Positions 1-6,562 of a stretch of 7,043 nt of DNA are shown here, piece after piece. The stretch covers positions 1-7,043 of the forward strand of contig CAZZFA010000151.1 in the NCBI GenBank assembly GCA_964653435.1, given 5' to 3'. Origin of the DNA: CAZMVY01 sp964653435 (GTDB taxonomy: Bacteria > Planctomycetota > Phycisphaerae > UBA1845 > PWPN01). The translations under genes were made by a program, and so were the position numbers. Below the pieces are notes generated by a model. The model did no database searches. It was not told the origin of the DNA and saw only the letters and a program-made list of their open reading frames with translations. How positions within the stretch are numbered: the first letter of the stretch is position 1; each line of letters opens with the position of its first letter.

Positions 1-311
1 GGCTCCATGCCTGGAAGTTGACGACGGAGCATCGCTTCAGCCGGCCGGCCTTTGGACGCCGCCTTCGGCCGGTGGAGGCACCGGCTCCCTCCTCTTCCAC
101 GCTTGCCGGCCAGCGGGCTTGAGCCGGGCCTGGTAAATGCCCGCCGCCCACCGTCTGCAACTACGGCCATGCACCCGTACCCTGTCTCCGGGTTTTCAAG
201 CCACGCGCCCCCTGCTATACTTATCGACACGATCCGAGGGACATACGACCTGGAGACGGCATCGTTTGCGGGCAAGCGCCTTTTCGTAACCACGGAACGC
301 TCGACACGTCG
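1..311. other. upstream region without a supported gene
   Basis: I see no convincing coding region here. An 88-codon plus-strand frame (52-315) is open, but it has low-complexity composition, runs through the promoter candidate at 193-221 and resembles no family I know. The stretch contains a perfect 7-base-pair hairpin with a GAGG loop (68-85, arms GCCGGTG and CACCGGC). It lacks a following T-run, so it is only a weak candidate for the end of a gene lying left of the window. Bases about 222-311 would be the 5' untranslated leader of pgsA. Confidence 0.5.
193..221 (+). promoter_or_regulatory. sigma70-like promoter candidate for pgsA-pgpA-uppP
   Basis: A TTTTCA hexamer (193-198, 4 of 6 matches to TTGACA) and TATACT (216-221, 5 of 6 matches to TATAAT) are separated by 17 bases, the optimal spacing. 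Transcription would start near 228 and give a leader of about 85 bases before the pgsA ATG. This is motif reading only; no start-site data are available. Confidence 0.5.
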
Positions 312-944
312 ATGAAGATCAATCTGCCCAACCAGATCACCATCGGCCGACTCCTGCTGGCGATCCTCTTCTTCGCCGTCATCGCCCAGTTCTCCGTCAG
401 CGCACCGTCTCCGCGGTTCTGGCTCCTTGATGTCTGCGCGGTCATTTTTGTCGTTGCCGCCGTCAGCGATATCGTCGACGGCTACCTGGCCCGCAAGCGT
501 AACCAGGTGACCTCCTTCGGCCGGATCATCGACCCGTTCGTCGATAAGGTCCTCATCTGCGGGGCCTTCGCGTTCTTTGCCGGCACCGGCTTCGTCCAGG
601 GGGACAGGCAGGTCAGCCACGTCGCCATGTGGATGGTCGTGCTGATCATCGGGCGTGAGTTGCTCGTGACCGGTATCCGCGGGTTCAGCGAGGCCAGGGG
701 GGAATCCTTCGGGGCCAACCTGTACGGCAAGGCGAAGATGGTTCTCCAGTCGGTCACCGCCGTCTGGATCCTGTTGACCGTCGCCCATCCGCACGGTTTC
801 TTCTTCGGCAGCTCCTTCTTCGTGACCGGCTGCGAGATCCTGGTCTGGGCGACCGTCGTCGTGACGACTCTCTCGATGCTCAGTTATCTGAACGCGGCCA
901 GGCACATTCTTTCGGAAACGTCCCGTCCGGTGGGTTCGGCATGA
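312..944 (+). CDS. pgsA: CDP-diacylglycerol--glycerol-3-phosphate 3-phosphatidyltransferase
   Basis: This integral inner-membrane enzyme transfers a phosphatidyl group from CDP-diacylglycerol to sn-glycerol-3-phosphate. The product is phosphatidylglycerophosphate, and this is the committed step to phosphatidylglycerol and cardiolipin. The complete CDP-alcohol phosphotransferase signature is visible: D53, D56-G57, A60-R61, G70, D74 and D78, with the spacing DxxDGxxAR(8)GxxxDxxxD. RELLVTGIR (115-123) and GKAKMVLQ (139-146) are typical of the PgsA branch rather than other CDP-alcohol transferases. Hydrophobic segments lie at roughly 12-30, 37-52, 80-92, 103-120, 145-158 and 170-195. The 210-residue length is slightly above the family norm. 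The start MKINLPNQIT matches the usual PgsA N-terminus, although no good Shine-Dalgarno site precedes it. The stop overlaps the pgpA start in ATGA, and the next gene acts on the product. Confidence 0.95.
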   Translation: MKINLPNQITIGRLLLAILFFAVIAQFSVSAPSPRFWLLDVCAVIFVVAAVSDIVDGYLARKRNQVTSFGRIIDPFVDKVLICGAFAFFAGTGFVQGDRQVSHVAMWMVVLIIGRELLVTGIRGFSEARGESFGANLYGKAKMVLQSVTAVWILLTVAHPHGFFFGSSFFVTGCEILVWATVVVTTLSMLSYLNAARHILSETSRPVGSA

Positions 945-1453
945 TTCGACGGACGGCGATCACCTTCTTCGGCCTGGGCTGCATACCGTTCGCCCCCGGC
1001 ACCTGGGGCTCGCTGGGCGCGATCGTGGCGGCGGGCCTTCTGCTGGCGAGCATGCGATGCGCGGGGCTCTCGCGGTGGTATGACGCGGCACTGGCCGGGC
1101 TGATGCTTCTGGCGTGCGTCCTCTCGATCGTGTGGGGACGCTGGGCGATCGACTACTTCGCCTCTCGTGCCCGCAAACCCGGCGACCCGGGACCGTTCGT
1201 GCTCGACGAGGTCGCCGGCCAATGGCTCTCGGTGATTGCGCTGCCCGTCGGCGGACTGCCGGCGGCGACCTGCGCGGGCGTCTACGCGATGCAGTTCGTG
1301 CTGTTTCGCGTGTTCGACGTGATCAAGCCCCCGCCCGGGAGGCAGCTCGAGCGACTTCCGGCCGGCTGGGGAATCCTGATGGATGATCTGGGCGTGGCGG
1401 TGTACGCGAACATCATCGGCCAGATCGTCGTACGAGGGTGGCTGAATGGCTGA
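941..1453 (+). CDS. pgpA: phosphatidylglycerophosphatase A
   Basis: PgpA removes the phosphate from phosphatidylglycerophosphate to give phosphatidylglycerol, using the product of the gene just upstream. All hallmark motifs of the family are readable: PFAPGTWGS (16-24), LDEVAG (88-93), FRVFDVIKPPP (122-132) and the acidic GWGILMDDLG (142-151). In this metal-dependent family the aspartates and glutamate of the DEVxG and DD motifs are expected to be essential. Hydrophobic stretches near 25-37, 48-66, 95-121 and 150-167 indicate a small multi-pass membrane protein. The 170-residue length is normal. The start overlaps the pgsA stop by 4 bases (ATGA), and the end overlaps uppP by 8 bases. Both argue for one translationally coupled transcript. 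Confidence 0.95.
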   Translation: MIRRTAITFFGLGCIPFAPGTWGSLGAIVAAGLLLASMRCAGLSRWYDAALAGLMLLACVLSIVWGRWAIDYFASRARKPGDPGPFVLDEVAGQWLSVIALPVGGLPAATCAGVYAMQFVLFRVFDVIKPPPGRQLERLPAGWGILMDDLGVAVYANIIGQIVVRGWLNG

Positions 1454-2258
1454 TGTGTTGCGTGCGATCGTCCTCGGCATCGTGGAGGGGCTGACCGAGT
1501 TCCTGCCGATCTCCAGCACGGGCCACATGATCCTCGTCGAACCGCTGCTGGGCATCCCCAGCGGCGATCCGTTCTGGAGCGGCGTCTTCGACATCTTCAT
1601 CCAGGTCGGGGCGATCTGCGCCGTCGTGCTCTTCTTCTGGCGGCGGCTCTGGCGCCTCGCGGTTCATCCGGCCGGCGCGCCGGTTCAGGACCACATCCTC
1701 GTGAAGCTCTTCATCGCGTTCCTGCCGGCGGCCGTCGTCGGCAAGCTCGCCGGCGACTTCATTGAGGCCCATCTGAAGGCCCCGTTCTACGTGGCCTGCG
1801 CGCTGATCGTCGGCGGCATCGGCATCCTCCTGATCGAGTGGCGATTCTCCAGGCCGATCTTCACGGATGCGGCGCGACTGCCGCTCTCGCTGGCGTTCGT
1901 GGTCGGCGTGGCGCAGTGCCTGGCGCTCTGGCCGGGCGTATCCCGCTCGGCCGCGACGATCATGGGCGGCCTCGTCGTCGGCCTTTCCGCCGCGGCCGCT
2001 GCGGAGTTCTCGTTCTTCCTGGCGATTCCGACGATGTTTGCCGCCGGAGGCTACTCCCTCCTCAAGCACCGGCACGAGGTGCACAGCGAGCAGGCGCTCC
2101 TGCTGGCCGTCGGCTTCGTCGTCTCGTTCCTCGTCGCCTGGGTCGTGATCGCAGCCTTCATGCGCTACATCCAGACGCACAAGTTCCGACCGTTCGCGTT
2201 CTACCGGATTGCACTCGGCGTCATCGTCCTCGGCCTGTTGTCGCGGCTGGCCTCTTGA
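1446..2258 (+). CDS. uppP: undecaprenyl-diphosphatase (BacA/UppP type)
   Basis: UppP hydrolyses undecaprenyl pyrophosphate to undecaprenyl phosphate on the outer face of the inner membrane. This recycles the lipid carrier for peptidoglycan and other surface polymers, and overproduction of such enzymes is known to give bacitracin resistance. Both family signatures are intact: EGLTEFLPISSTGH (14-27), with two glutamates, the Ser-Ser-Thr loop and the histidine, and PGVSRSAATI (163-172) with the conserved arginine R167. DIFIQVGAI (49-57) is the expected third region. Many hydrophobic segments span the 270 residues, a normal length. GAGGGTGG at 1434-1441 lies 4 bases before the ATG, inside the end of pgpA, and can serve as ribosome binding site. 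Grouping with pgsA and pgpA links carrier-lipid recycling to phospholipid synthesis. Confidence 0.96.
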   Translation: MADVLRAIVLGIVEGLTEFLPISSTGHMILVEPLLGIPSGDPFWSGVFDIFIQVGAICAVVLFFWRRLWRLAVHPAGAPVQDHILVKLFIAFLPAAVVGKLAGDFIEAHLKAPFYVACALIVGGIGILLIEWRFSRPIFTDAARLPLSLAFVVGVAQCLALWPGVSRSAATIMGGLVVGLSAAAAAEFSFFLAIPTMFAAGGYSLLKHRHEVHSEQALLLAVGFVVSFLVAWVVIAAFMRYIQTHKFRPFAFYRIALGVIVLGLLSRLAS

Positions 2259-2260
2259 CT

Positions 2261-2279
2261 CCGCTCGCGCAGGGAGCGG
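2261..2279. terminator. weak hairpin between convergent genes
   Basis: CCGCTC (2261-2266) pairs with GAGCGG (2274-2279) around a 7-base loop, directly after the uppP stop and before the end of the convergent minus-strand gene at 2320. No T-run follows on either strand, so it is only a possible, perhaps Rho-assisted, transcription end. Confidence 0.25.
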
Positions 2280-2319
2280 CGGGGTTATCCCGGCCGTCCG
2301 CCGCCGATGATGCGCCGCC

Positions 2320-2841
2320 TCACCTTATGAATTGGCTGACGAATCGCAGGTATGCCGTATCGCCGGGCGTGCAAGTCGAGTGATTCCGGATCGAGGCCAT
2401 GATCTTCCTGCACGCGGCACGCCGAAGCGGCCGGGACAGCCCGTGCGGCTCCACATTCTGCTGCCGCCAGTCGAGGATCCCGCGGACGGCCGCTGCGGCC
2501 TCGCCCGCCAGCGGCGACCGTGCTTCCTCATCCTCGCGGACGGCCCGAAGGGCCTCGTACACGGCCGCATCGTCCACGCGCGCATCCTCCTTCCAGGTCG
2601 ACACGAGCGCATACTCGATGTTCTGGAGAAGGTCGATGTGGTCGCGGAGGATGGAGCCGAGCAGACGCATCTCTTCGTACTCTTCCTCGAAGCGAGACGG
2701 CTTGGGGAGATACGGACAGTCCGGCGGGCAGTCAATCTCACGCTGCCGATGGTTCGCGCAGCAGATTCGACAGATCTTGGCACCCCGGCCTGGACAGAGC
2801 AACCGTCCGCCACCTTCCTGGCAAACCGAGCACCTGGCCAT
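2320..2841 (-). CDS. cysteine-rich, probable zinc-binding protein of unknown function
   Basis: The 173-residue product begins with a cysteine cluster: C4, C7, C16, C24, C27, C28, C38 and C42, in the pattern CxxC...C...CxxCC...CPxDCPYL. I recognise the ICxxCC...R..I.CP.DCPYL arrangement from N-terminal modules of uncharacterised bacterial proteins. It probably binds one or two zinc ions in a treble-clef or ribbon fold. The remainder (about 50-173) has no cysteine-rich motif except C144 and C157. It is charged and predicted helical, with an acidic EEEYEEM stretch (52-58), and has no signal peptide or membrane segment, so the protein is probably cytoplasmic. I chose the start at 2841 because a perfect AGGAGG lies 8 bases upstream and the cysteine motif begins directly after it. 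The frame stays open to 2991 but would then overlap the divergent cupin gene. Function is unknown; a nucleic-acid or protein-binding role is only a guess. Confidence 0.85.
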   Translation of the reverse strand: MARCSVCQEGGGRLLCPGRGAKICRICCANHRQREIDCPPDCPYLPKPSRFEEEYEEMRLLGSILRDHIDLLQNIEYALVSTWKEDARVDDAAVYEALRAVREDEEARSPLAGEAAAAVRGILDWRQQNVEPHGLSRPLRRAACRKIMASIRNHSTCTPGDTAYLRFVSQFIR

Positions 2842-2875
2842 CCGATAGCCTCCTGAAATGTCCCTGCTCGCTTCG

Positions 2876-2903
2876 ATTGTACTTCCCCGGCCCCGCCTGT
2901 CCA
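2876..2903 (-). promoter_or_regulatory. sigma70-like promoter for the cysteine-rich protein gene
   Basis: Read on the minus strand, TGGACA (2903-2898, 5 of 6 matches) and TACAAT (2881-2876, 5 of 6 matches) are separated by 16 bases. Transcription would start near 2869, about 28 bases before the ATG, leaving room for the AGGAGG site. Confidence 0.65.
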
Positions 2904-2926
2904 GAGCCCCGACCGCGTTCTTTCGT

Positions 2927-2955
2927 TTGACGGCCGCCGGCCGCCCCGGAATAAT
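2927..2955 (+). promoter_or_regulatory. sigma70-like promoter for the cupin gene
   Basis: TTGACG (2927-2932, 5 of 6 matches) and AATAAT (2950-2955, 5 of 6 matches) are 17 bases apart. The predicted start near 2962 lies about 23 bases before the cupin ATG. The promoter faces away from the minus-strand promoter about 25 bases to its left, so a regulator bound between them could act on both genes. Confidence 0.65.
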
Positions 2956-2984
2956 GCCCCTGCAGACCGACCGGGGATCCTGCG

Positions 2985-3356
2985 ATGGCACAGACTCATC
3001 ACAACGCGTGTGTCGTCCGGCACGAAGACGAGGCCCCGCGCGAGCGGAGCACCTGCGGCTGGCGGTACCGCCTTATCAGCAGGCAGGACGCCGACCGGGG
3101 CGTGGCAGCCTGGGCACACGTCGTCGATGTCGACGGTTCCCGCGAGCACTACCACAAGCGTGCAACCGAGGTCTACTATGTGCTCGATGGCGAGGGGAGC
3201 ATCCGGCTCGACGGCGTCGAGCACGCCGTCCGCAAGGGCTCGCTCGTCCACATTCCTCCCGGTGTGATCCACGGGGCCAGCGGGCGGATGCGGGTGCTCG
3301 TGGTCGGCATCCCGGACATCCGCGACGACGACGTCTTCTTTCCCGAGGCGCCGTGA
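2985..3356 (+). CDS. small single-domain cupin protein
   Basis: This 123-residue protein is essentially one cupin beta-barrel. Cupin motif 1 is HYHKRATEVYYVLDGEG (55-71), with metal ligands H55, H57 and E62. Motif 2 is GSLVHIPPGVIHGASG (85-100), with the fourth ligand H96. A mononuclear metal site is therefore intact, and the usual asparagine after motif 2 is absent. There is no signal peptide, so the protein is cytosolic. Small cupins act as sugar-phosphate isomerases, dioxygenases or ligand sensors; this one carries no extra domain that would tell which. Its promoter candidate is immediately upstream and a weak GGGGA lies before the ATG. The ABC ATPase gene starts 92 bases downstream on the same strand and may be co-transcribed. 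Confidence 0.88.
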   Translation: MAQTHHNACVVRHEDEAPRERSTCGWRYRLISRQDADRGVAAWAHVVDVDGSREHYHKRATEVYYVLDGEGSIRLDGVEHAVRKGSLVHIPPGVIHGASGRMRVLVVGIPDIRDDDVFFPEAP

Positions 3357-3448
3357 CGGGAGCCGCCGCTCCCGTTGCCCGGCAGGGTCGGGCGCGGTCC
3401 CGGGAGCCGGAAAGTCGGCGCGGAGGATCGGGTTTTCGCGAGCAGGCA

Positions 3449-4243
<795 letters not shown>

Positions 4244-4352
4244 ATGAGGAAAGGTCCCGCGCGGGTGACGGCGGGCCGGGTGCGAGCCCTGCCGCCGCAT
4301 GAGGCGAGCCGTCCCTGCCGCATTCATCCTCTCCGAGTCCGTAATCCGGATC

Positions 4353-4664
4353 ATGGATTTCATCGGCGAAGTCATTGCCATGGAAACGGAAGGCGAGGTC
4401 AGGCGCCCGGCGCGATTCACCTGGCGGGGCCGCGAGTACACGATCGTCCGCATCCTGGCGAGCTGGCGCGACTGCTCCATGCCGGCCCAGGTCCGCCGTC
4501 CGCGCTTCACAATGCGGCACCACCGCAACTACTACCACGTCCAGACCGACACGGGCGACCGCTTCGAGATCTACCTGGACCGCGGCGCGAAGGAACCCGA
4601 GTGGATCCTTCTGAAACATCTCGGCTCTGCGCCCATCGATGCCGATCCGCCGCCGAAACCTTGA
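4353..4664 (+). CDS. DUF6504-like small protein
   Basis: The 103-residue product resembles, from memory, the DUF6504 family of small cytosolic bacterial proteins of unknown function. The recognisable parts are the opening MDFIGEVI, the core PARFTWRGREYTIVRILASWRD (19-40), and HRNYYHVQTDTGDRFEIYLDR (57-77) followed by EWILLKHL (83-90). The predicted fold is a compact, mostly beta domain with no signal peptide. The ATG at 4353 fits the family N-terminus; another in-frame ATG at 4299 would add 18 residues, and neither has a clear Shine-Dalgarno site. The gene follows the ABC ATPase by 109 bases on the same strand, without an obvious promoter between them, so it may be read from the same transcript. 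No function can be assigned from the sequence. Confidence 0.75.
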   Translation: MDFIGEVIAMETEGEVRRPARFTWRGREYTIVRILASWRDCSMPAQVRRPRFTMRHHRNYYHVQTDTGDRFEIYLDRGAKEPEWILLKHLGSAPIDADPPPKP

Positions 4665-4774
4665 GCCCGGGGCGCGCGTGGCTCCGGCCCCCGCCTGCTT
4701 CGCCGCCGACCCGCCGCAAGCGAGGCTCGAAACCCGGCAAGGGCCGGAAGCGAATGCGGTGTTTGCGCAGGAAA

Positions 4775-4811
4775 ACACCCCACCGGCTGCCGACGGCAAC
4801 CGATGGGGTGT
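4775..4811 (-). terminator. Rho-independent terminator of the C39 peptidase cassette
   Basis: An 8-base-pair outer stem (ACACCCCA 4775-4782 with TGGGGTGT 4804-4811) continues into CGG/CCG and TGCC/GGCA after two single mismatches, closed by a GAC loop. The total is about 15 pairs. Read on the minus strand, the hairpin is followed at once by TTTTCC, and it lies 34 bases after the stop of the small membrane protein gene. On the plus strand no T-run follows, but the hairpin could also slow transcription coming from the DUF6504-like gene. Confidence 0.7.
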
Positions 4812-4845
4812 GGCTCATCGCCTGCATGCTTCGGCGATTACCGCC

Positions 4846-5127
4846 TCAGATGCAGAACACCAGGATGAACGCCGCGAGCCCAAAGCCCAGACCGCTCCAG
4901 GCGGCAATCGCCGTGAGCGTCTCGGCATCGCCGCCGCGGAACTCGGCCAGCGGGGCCGCCTGTGTCTCGCGGGCTTCCAGATTGCCCACGTCGGCCGCAC
5001 TGAGAGCCGCAACGGGCGCCGCCTTCACCGCGGGCGTCGAGGGCTGGGCCGCCATCGTCTGCGTCGTCCCCGCCAACATCGCGCCGCAGAAGGCAAGCAC
5101 GATCAATGAGAGAGTTACGTAGCGCAT
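4846..5127 (-). CDS. small secreted/membrane protein with Gly-Gly motif, PA2779-like partner of the C39 peptidase
   Basis: The 93-residue product has three parts. Residues 1-27 look like a Sec signal peptide or first membrane helix, with a hydrophobic core at 5-20 and likely cleavage near A26/A27. Residues 28-64 form an Ala/Pro-rich linker that ends in LSAADVGNLEAR and EFR. G65-G66 are followed by DAETLTAIAAWSG and a hydrophobic C-terminal helix ending FILVFCI (87-93). This plan resembles the PA2779 family, small proteins encoded beside C39-type peptidases in Proteobacteria, which also carry a GGDA-like sequence before a terminal helix. The resemblance is from memory and short. The start is supported by AGGAG (5134-5138) 6 bases before the ATG. 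The gene begins 14 bases after the stop of the peptidase gene, so the two are almost certainly co-transcribed and may be enzyme and substrate or two parts of one envelope complex. Function is unknown. Confidence 0.8.
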   Translation of the reverse strand: MRYVTLSLIVLAFCGAMLAGTTQTMAAQPSTPAVKAAPVAALSAADVGNLEARETQAAPLAEFRGGDAETLTAIAAWSGLGFGLAAFILVFCI

Positions 5128-5141
5128 TGTGTTCTCCTTTC

Positions 5142-5843
5142 CTAAGGAAACCTGCTTTTCGTCGCCTCATGCGAGGCCCCGGCCGCGGCGGGCTGCGTAG
5201 CCGCCGCCCGGGGCCCGATGATCATCAGAAACCGCTGCGCCGCCGACCAGTCCGAGAGGAACCGTTCGAGCCGCACGCGGATCCGCCCCTTCTCCGGATC
5301 GTTCAGAAACACGTACTCTTTGTCTGCCGACCGCCCCACAAGGACCATGTAGTGGTTGCCCAGGCCGCGCATGAACTGCGCCCGCCGGGCAACGATGAGG
5401 GGCATCTTCCGGTCCACGTAATTGTATACGTCGTCCGCGTTGCCATGCACGATGAACGCGTACATCCCCTGCTGCTCGACGAGCGCCTTCAGGTCCTTGG
5501 CCGCCAGGCCGCCCACCTCGCCCCGGTCGCACTGCTTCATGATGGCCTCCTGCGTCACATCCTTGCCGTAGTAGCGCAGGACCATCTCCAGGGCCGCCGC
5601 GCCGCACGCGCGGGGCACTGACTGGTGAATCATCGGCACATTGAGCAGAGTTATGCCAGGGAGATGCTCACTTCGCAGGGGCTCGTACTCAAATTTCGGC
5701 TTGTCCTGGCAGCCGCTCGCCGAAGCGACCAGCACCGCCAGCCCGACCGCATGGCGCAGAAACTGCAAAGCCGTCCCCCCCGGCCGATGCCGTGTGGAGC
5801 CGCCTCCGTGCCGGCTGGAAATCGCAGGGTTTCGTAACTCCAT
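5142..5843 (-). CDS. C39-like cysteine peptidase lipoprotein, PA2778-like
   Basis: The product has 233 residues from the ATG. A hydrophobic stretch ends in SASGC (cysteine 45), a reasonable lipobox, so the protein is probably lipid-anchored outside the cytoplasmic membrane. The papain-like C39 core follows: VPMIHQSVPRACGAAALEM (69-87) with oxyanion Gln74 and nucleophile Cys80, then GNHYMVLVG (162-170) with His164, then LNDPEKG (180-186) with Asp182. All expected catalytic residues are present. C39 enzymes in bacteriocin export ABC transporters cut leader peptides after Gly-Gly. Here the domain stands alone, as in the PA2778 family, and the next gene encodes a small protein with a Gly-Gly pair. 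Start choice is uncertain: TTG at 5852 adds three residues, while TTG at 5768, preceded by a G-rich tract, would give the compact signal MQFLRHAVGLAVLVASASGC. The C-terminal tail is Ala-rich and low-complexity. Confidence 0.85.
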   Translation of the reverse strand: MELRNPAISSRHGGGSTRHRPGGTALQFLRHAVGLAVLVASASGCQDKPKFEYEPLRSEHLPGITLLNVPMIHQSVPRACGAAALEMVLRYYGKDVTQEAIMKQCDRGEVGGLAAKDLKALVEQQGMYAFIVHGNADDVYNYVDRKMPLIVARRAQFMRGLGNHYMVLVGRSADKEYVFLNDPEKGRIRVRLERFLSDWSAAQRFLMIIGPRAAATQPAAAGASHEATKSRFP

Positions 5844-5910
5844 TACCGCCAAGCAGTTAGGAACATACGCTTGCGCGAAGCCTCGCTGCCCACCGCGCCA
5901 ATCCGCCGAT

Positions 5911-5938
5911 AGCGTACCAAAGCCCGAGCATCAGTCAA
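5911..5938 (-). promoter_or_regulatory. promoter candidate for the C39 peptidase cassette
   Basis: On the minus strand TTGACT (5938-5933, 5 of 6 matches) is followed after 16 bases by TACGCT (5916-5911, 3 of 6 matches). The weak -10 is preceded by TGG, an extended -10 feature. Transcription would start near 5904, about 60 bases before the ATG at 5843. Confidence 0.5.
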
Positions 5939-5983
5939 GAGACTTCCCCGGGGAACAGAACGGGCCCGGCCGCGTACCAATGT

Positions 5984-6016
5984 CCCAAGGTCGCCTTCGG
6001 CCGCAACCGAACACGG
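5984..6016 (-). repeat. dispersed repeat, inverted copy A (33 bases)
   Basis: The reverse complement of this segment matches 6793-6825 at 30 of 33 bases, sharing the core CGGTTGCGGCCGAAGGC and the ending CCTTGGG. The two copies face each other in opposite orientation about 780 bases apart and flank the small-protein gene and the palindromic element. Both lie outside supported genes. Confidence 0.75.
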
Positions 6017-6030
6017 CTGCGCCGGCGGCC

Positions 6031-6110
6031 GTCATGCTGAGCGAAGCGAAGCATCCGGCTCCTCCGCGCCAATCAGCCAGATTCTTCGTCGCTGCGCTCC
6101 TCAGAATGAC
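6031..6110. repeat. 80-base imperfect palindrome, REP/MITE-like dispersed element
   Basis: The element begins GTCATGCTGAG (6031-6041) and ends CTCAGAATGAC (6100-6110), whose reverse complement is GTCATTCTGAG; the outer arms match at 10 of 11 bases. Inner parts, GCGAAGCGAAGCATC on the left and AGATTCTTCGTCGCTGCG on the right, are also partly complementary. From memory, CATTCTGAG...GCGAAGAATC sequences are scattered in many copies through environmental bacterial genomes and often produce false small-protein predictions. No transposase is present, so any movement would depend on one supplied in trans. Confidence 0.7.
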
Positions 6111-6457
6111 GGGTGGCGCCACCGCCGCAGCACGATCCATGCGCGCAAGCCGCGCAGAAGCCGCGACGGAAGACGCTGTGCCCAGCCAGACGCCCTGGAA
6201 TCGGGCCCTGCCGTCTGATCGTTGGGCAAAGTCTTCACCGCTTGTCCGCATCGCCATCGCGGTCGGGTGCCCCGAGCCGTAATGCGTGCCTCGGCAGCGT
6301 TTGCCTCCTGCCGACGCGATATGCCCGGGCGCTGCTGACAACCGGAGACCGGCCCGGGGCTCGTGAACGCTTCGCCGACGGAGTGGCGCTGATCGCGGGG
6401 ACATGGTTCGCCCCGTCGTGGGCGCAGGACTCCGCGTAAGCCTGCCCGAAAAGCCCA

Positions 6458-6486
6458 TTGGCGAGGCTCGGTTCAGCCGGTATCAT
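6458..6486 (+). promoter_or_regulatory. sigma70-like promoter for the 62-residue protein gene
   Basis: TTGGCG (6458-6463, 4 of 6 matches) and TATCAT (6481-6486, 5 of 6 matches) are 17 bases apart. The predicted start near 6493 gives a leader of about 70 bases before the ATG at 6563. Confidence 0.55.
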
Positions 6487-6562
6487 CAGGCTTGGGATCG
6501 AACCAGGTCGCGGGGTCTGCCGGGCGGACCGAGCGTCGAATCGGCGTTGAAGGAGTATTTCG

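Larger units (their letters stand above)
5844..6562. other. long intergenic region with repeats and promoters, no supported gene
   Basis: About 720 bases lie between the divergent C39 peptidase gene and the 62-residue protein gene. Open frames here (minus 5931-6458, plus 6113-6439, minus 6235-6486) have no ribosome site, no family resemblance and cross dispersed repeats. The stretch holds the peptidase promoter (5911-5938), an inverted-repeat arm (5984-6016), an 80-base imperfect palindrome (6031-6110), a perfect 7-base-pair hairpin TCGGCAG/CTGCCGA with a 10-base loop (6291-6314), and the promoter at 6458-6486. Between 6115 and 6455 I see nothing else that I can name. Confidence 0.6.

Noticed and set aside
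52..315. 88-codon plus-strand frame before pgsA
   Set aside because: It passes through the promoter candidate, has no ribosome site and its composition looks like translated intergenic DNA.
884..2180. Long minus-strand frames opposite pgpA and uppP
   Set aside because: Arg/Asp/Glu/His-rich antisense shadows of well-identified GC-rich genes.
2842..2991. Longer start for the cysteine-rich protein
   Set aside because: It would run through its own promoter and overlap the divergent cupin start, whereas AGGAGG is correctly placed for 2841.
2858..3448. N-terminal extension of the ABC ATPase frame
   Set aside because: It overlaps the supported cupin gene in another frame, is Arg-rich and resembles no domain; family homology begins at 3449.
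4244..5122. 292-codon plus-strand frame starting at the ABC ATPase stop
   Set aside because: It overlaps the DUF6504-like gene, the terminator hairpin and the small membrane protein in other frames, and has no domain resemblance.
5931..6458. Minus-strand frame containing VILRSAATKNL and CFASLSMT
   Set aside because: These peptides are the translation of the palindromic repeat at 6031-6110, a common source of false proteins.
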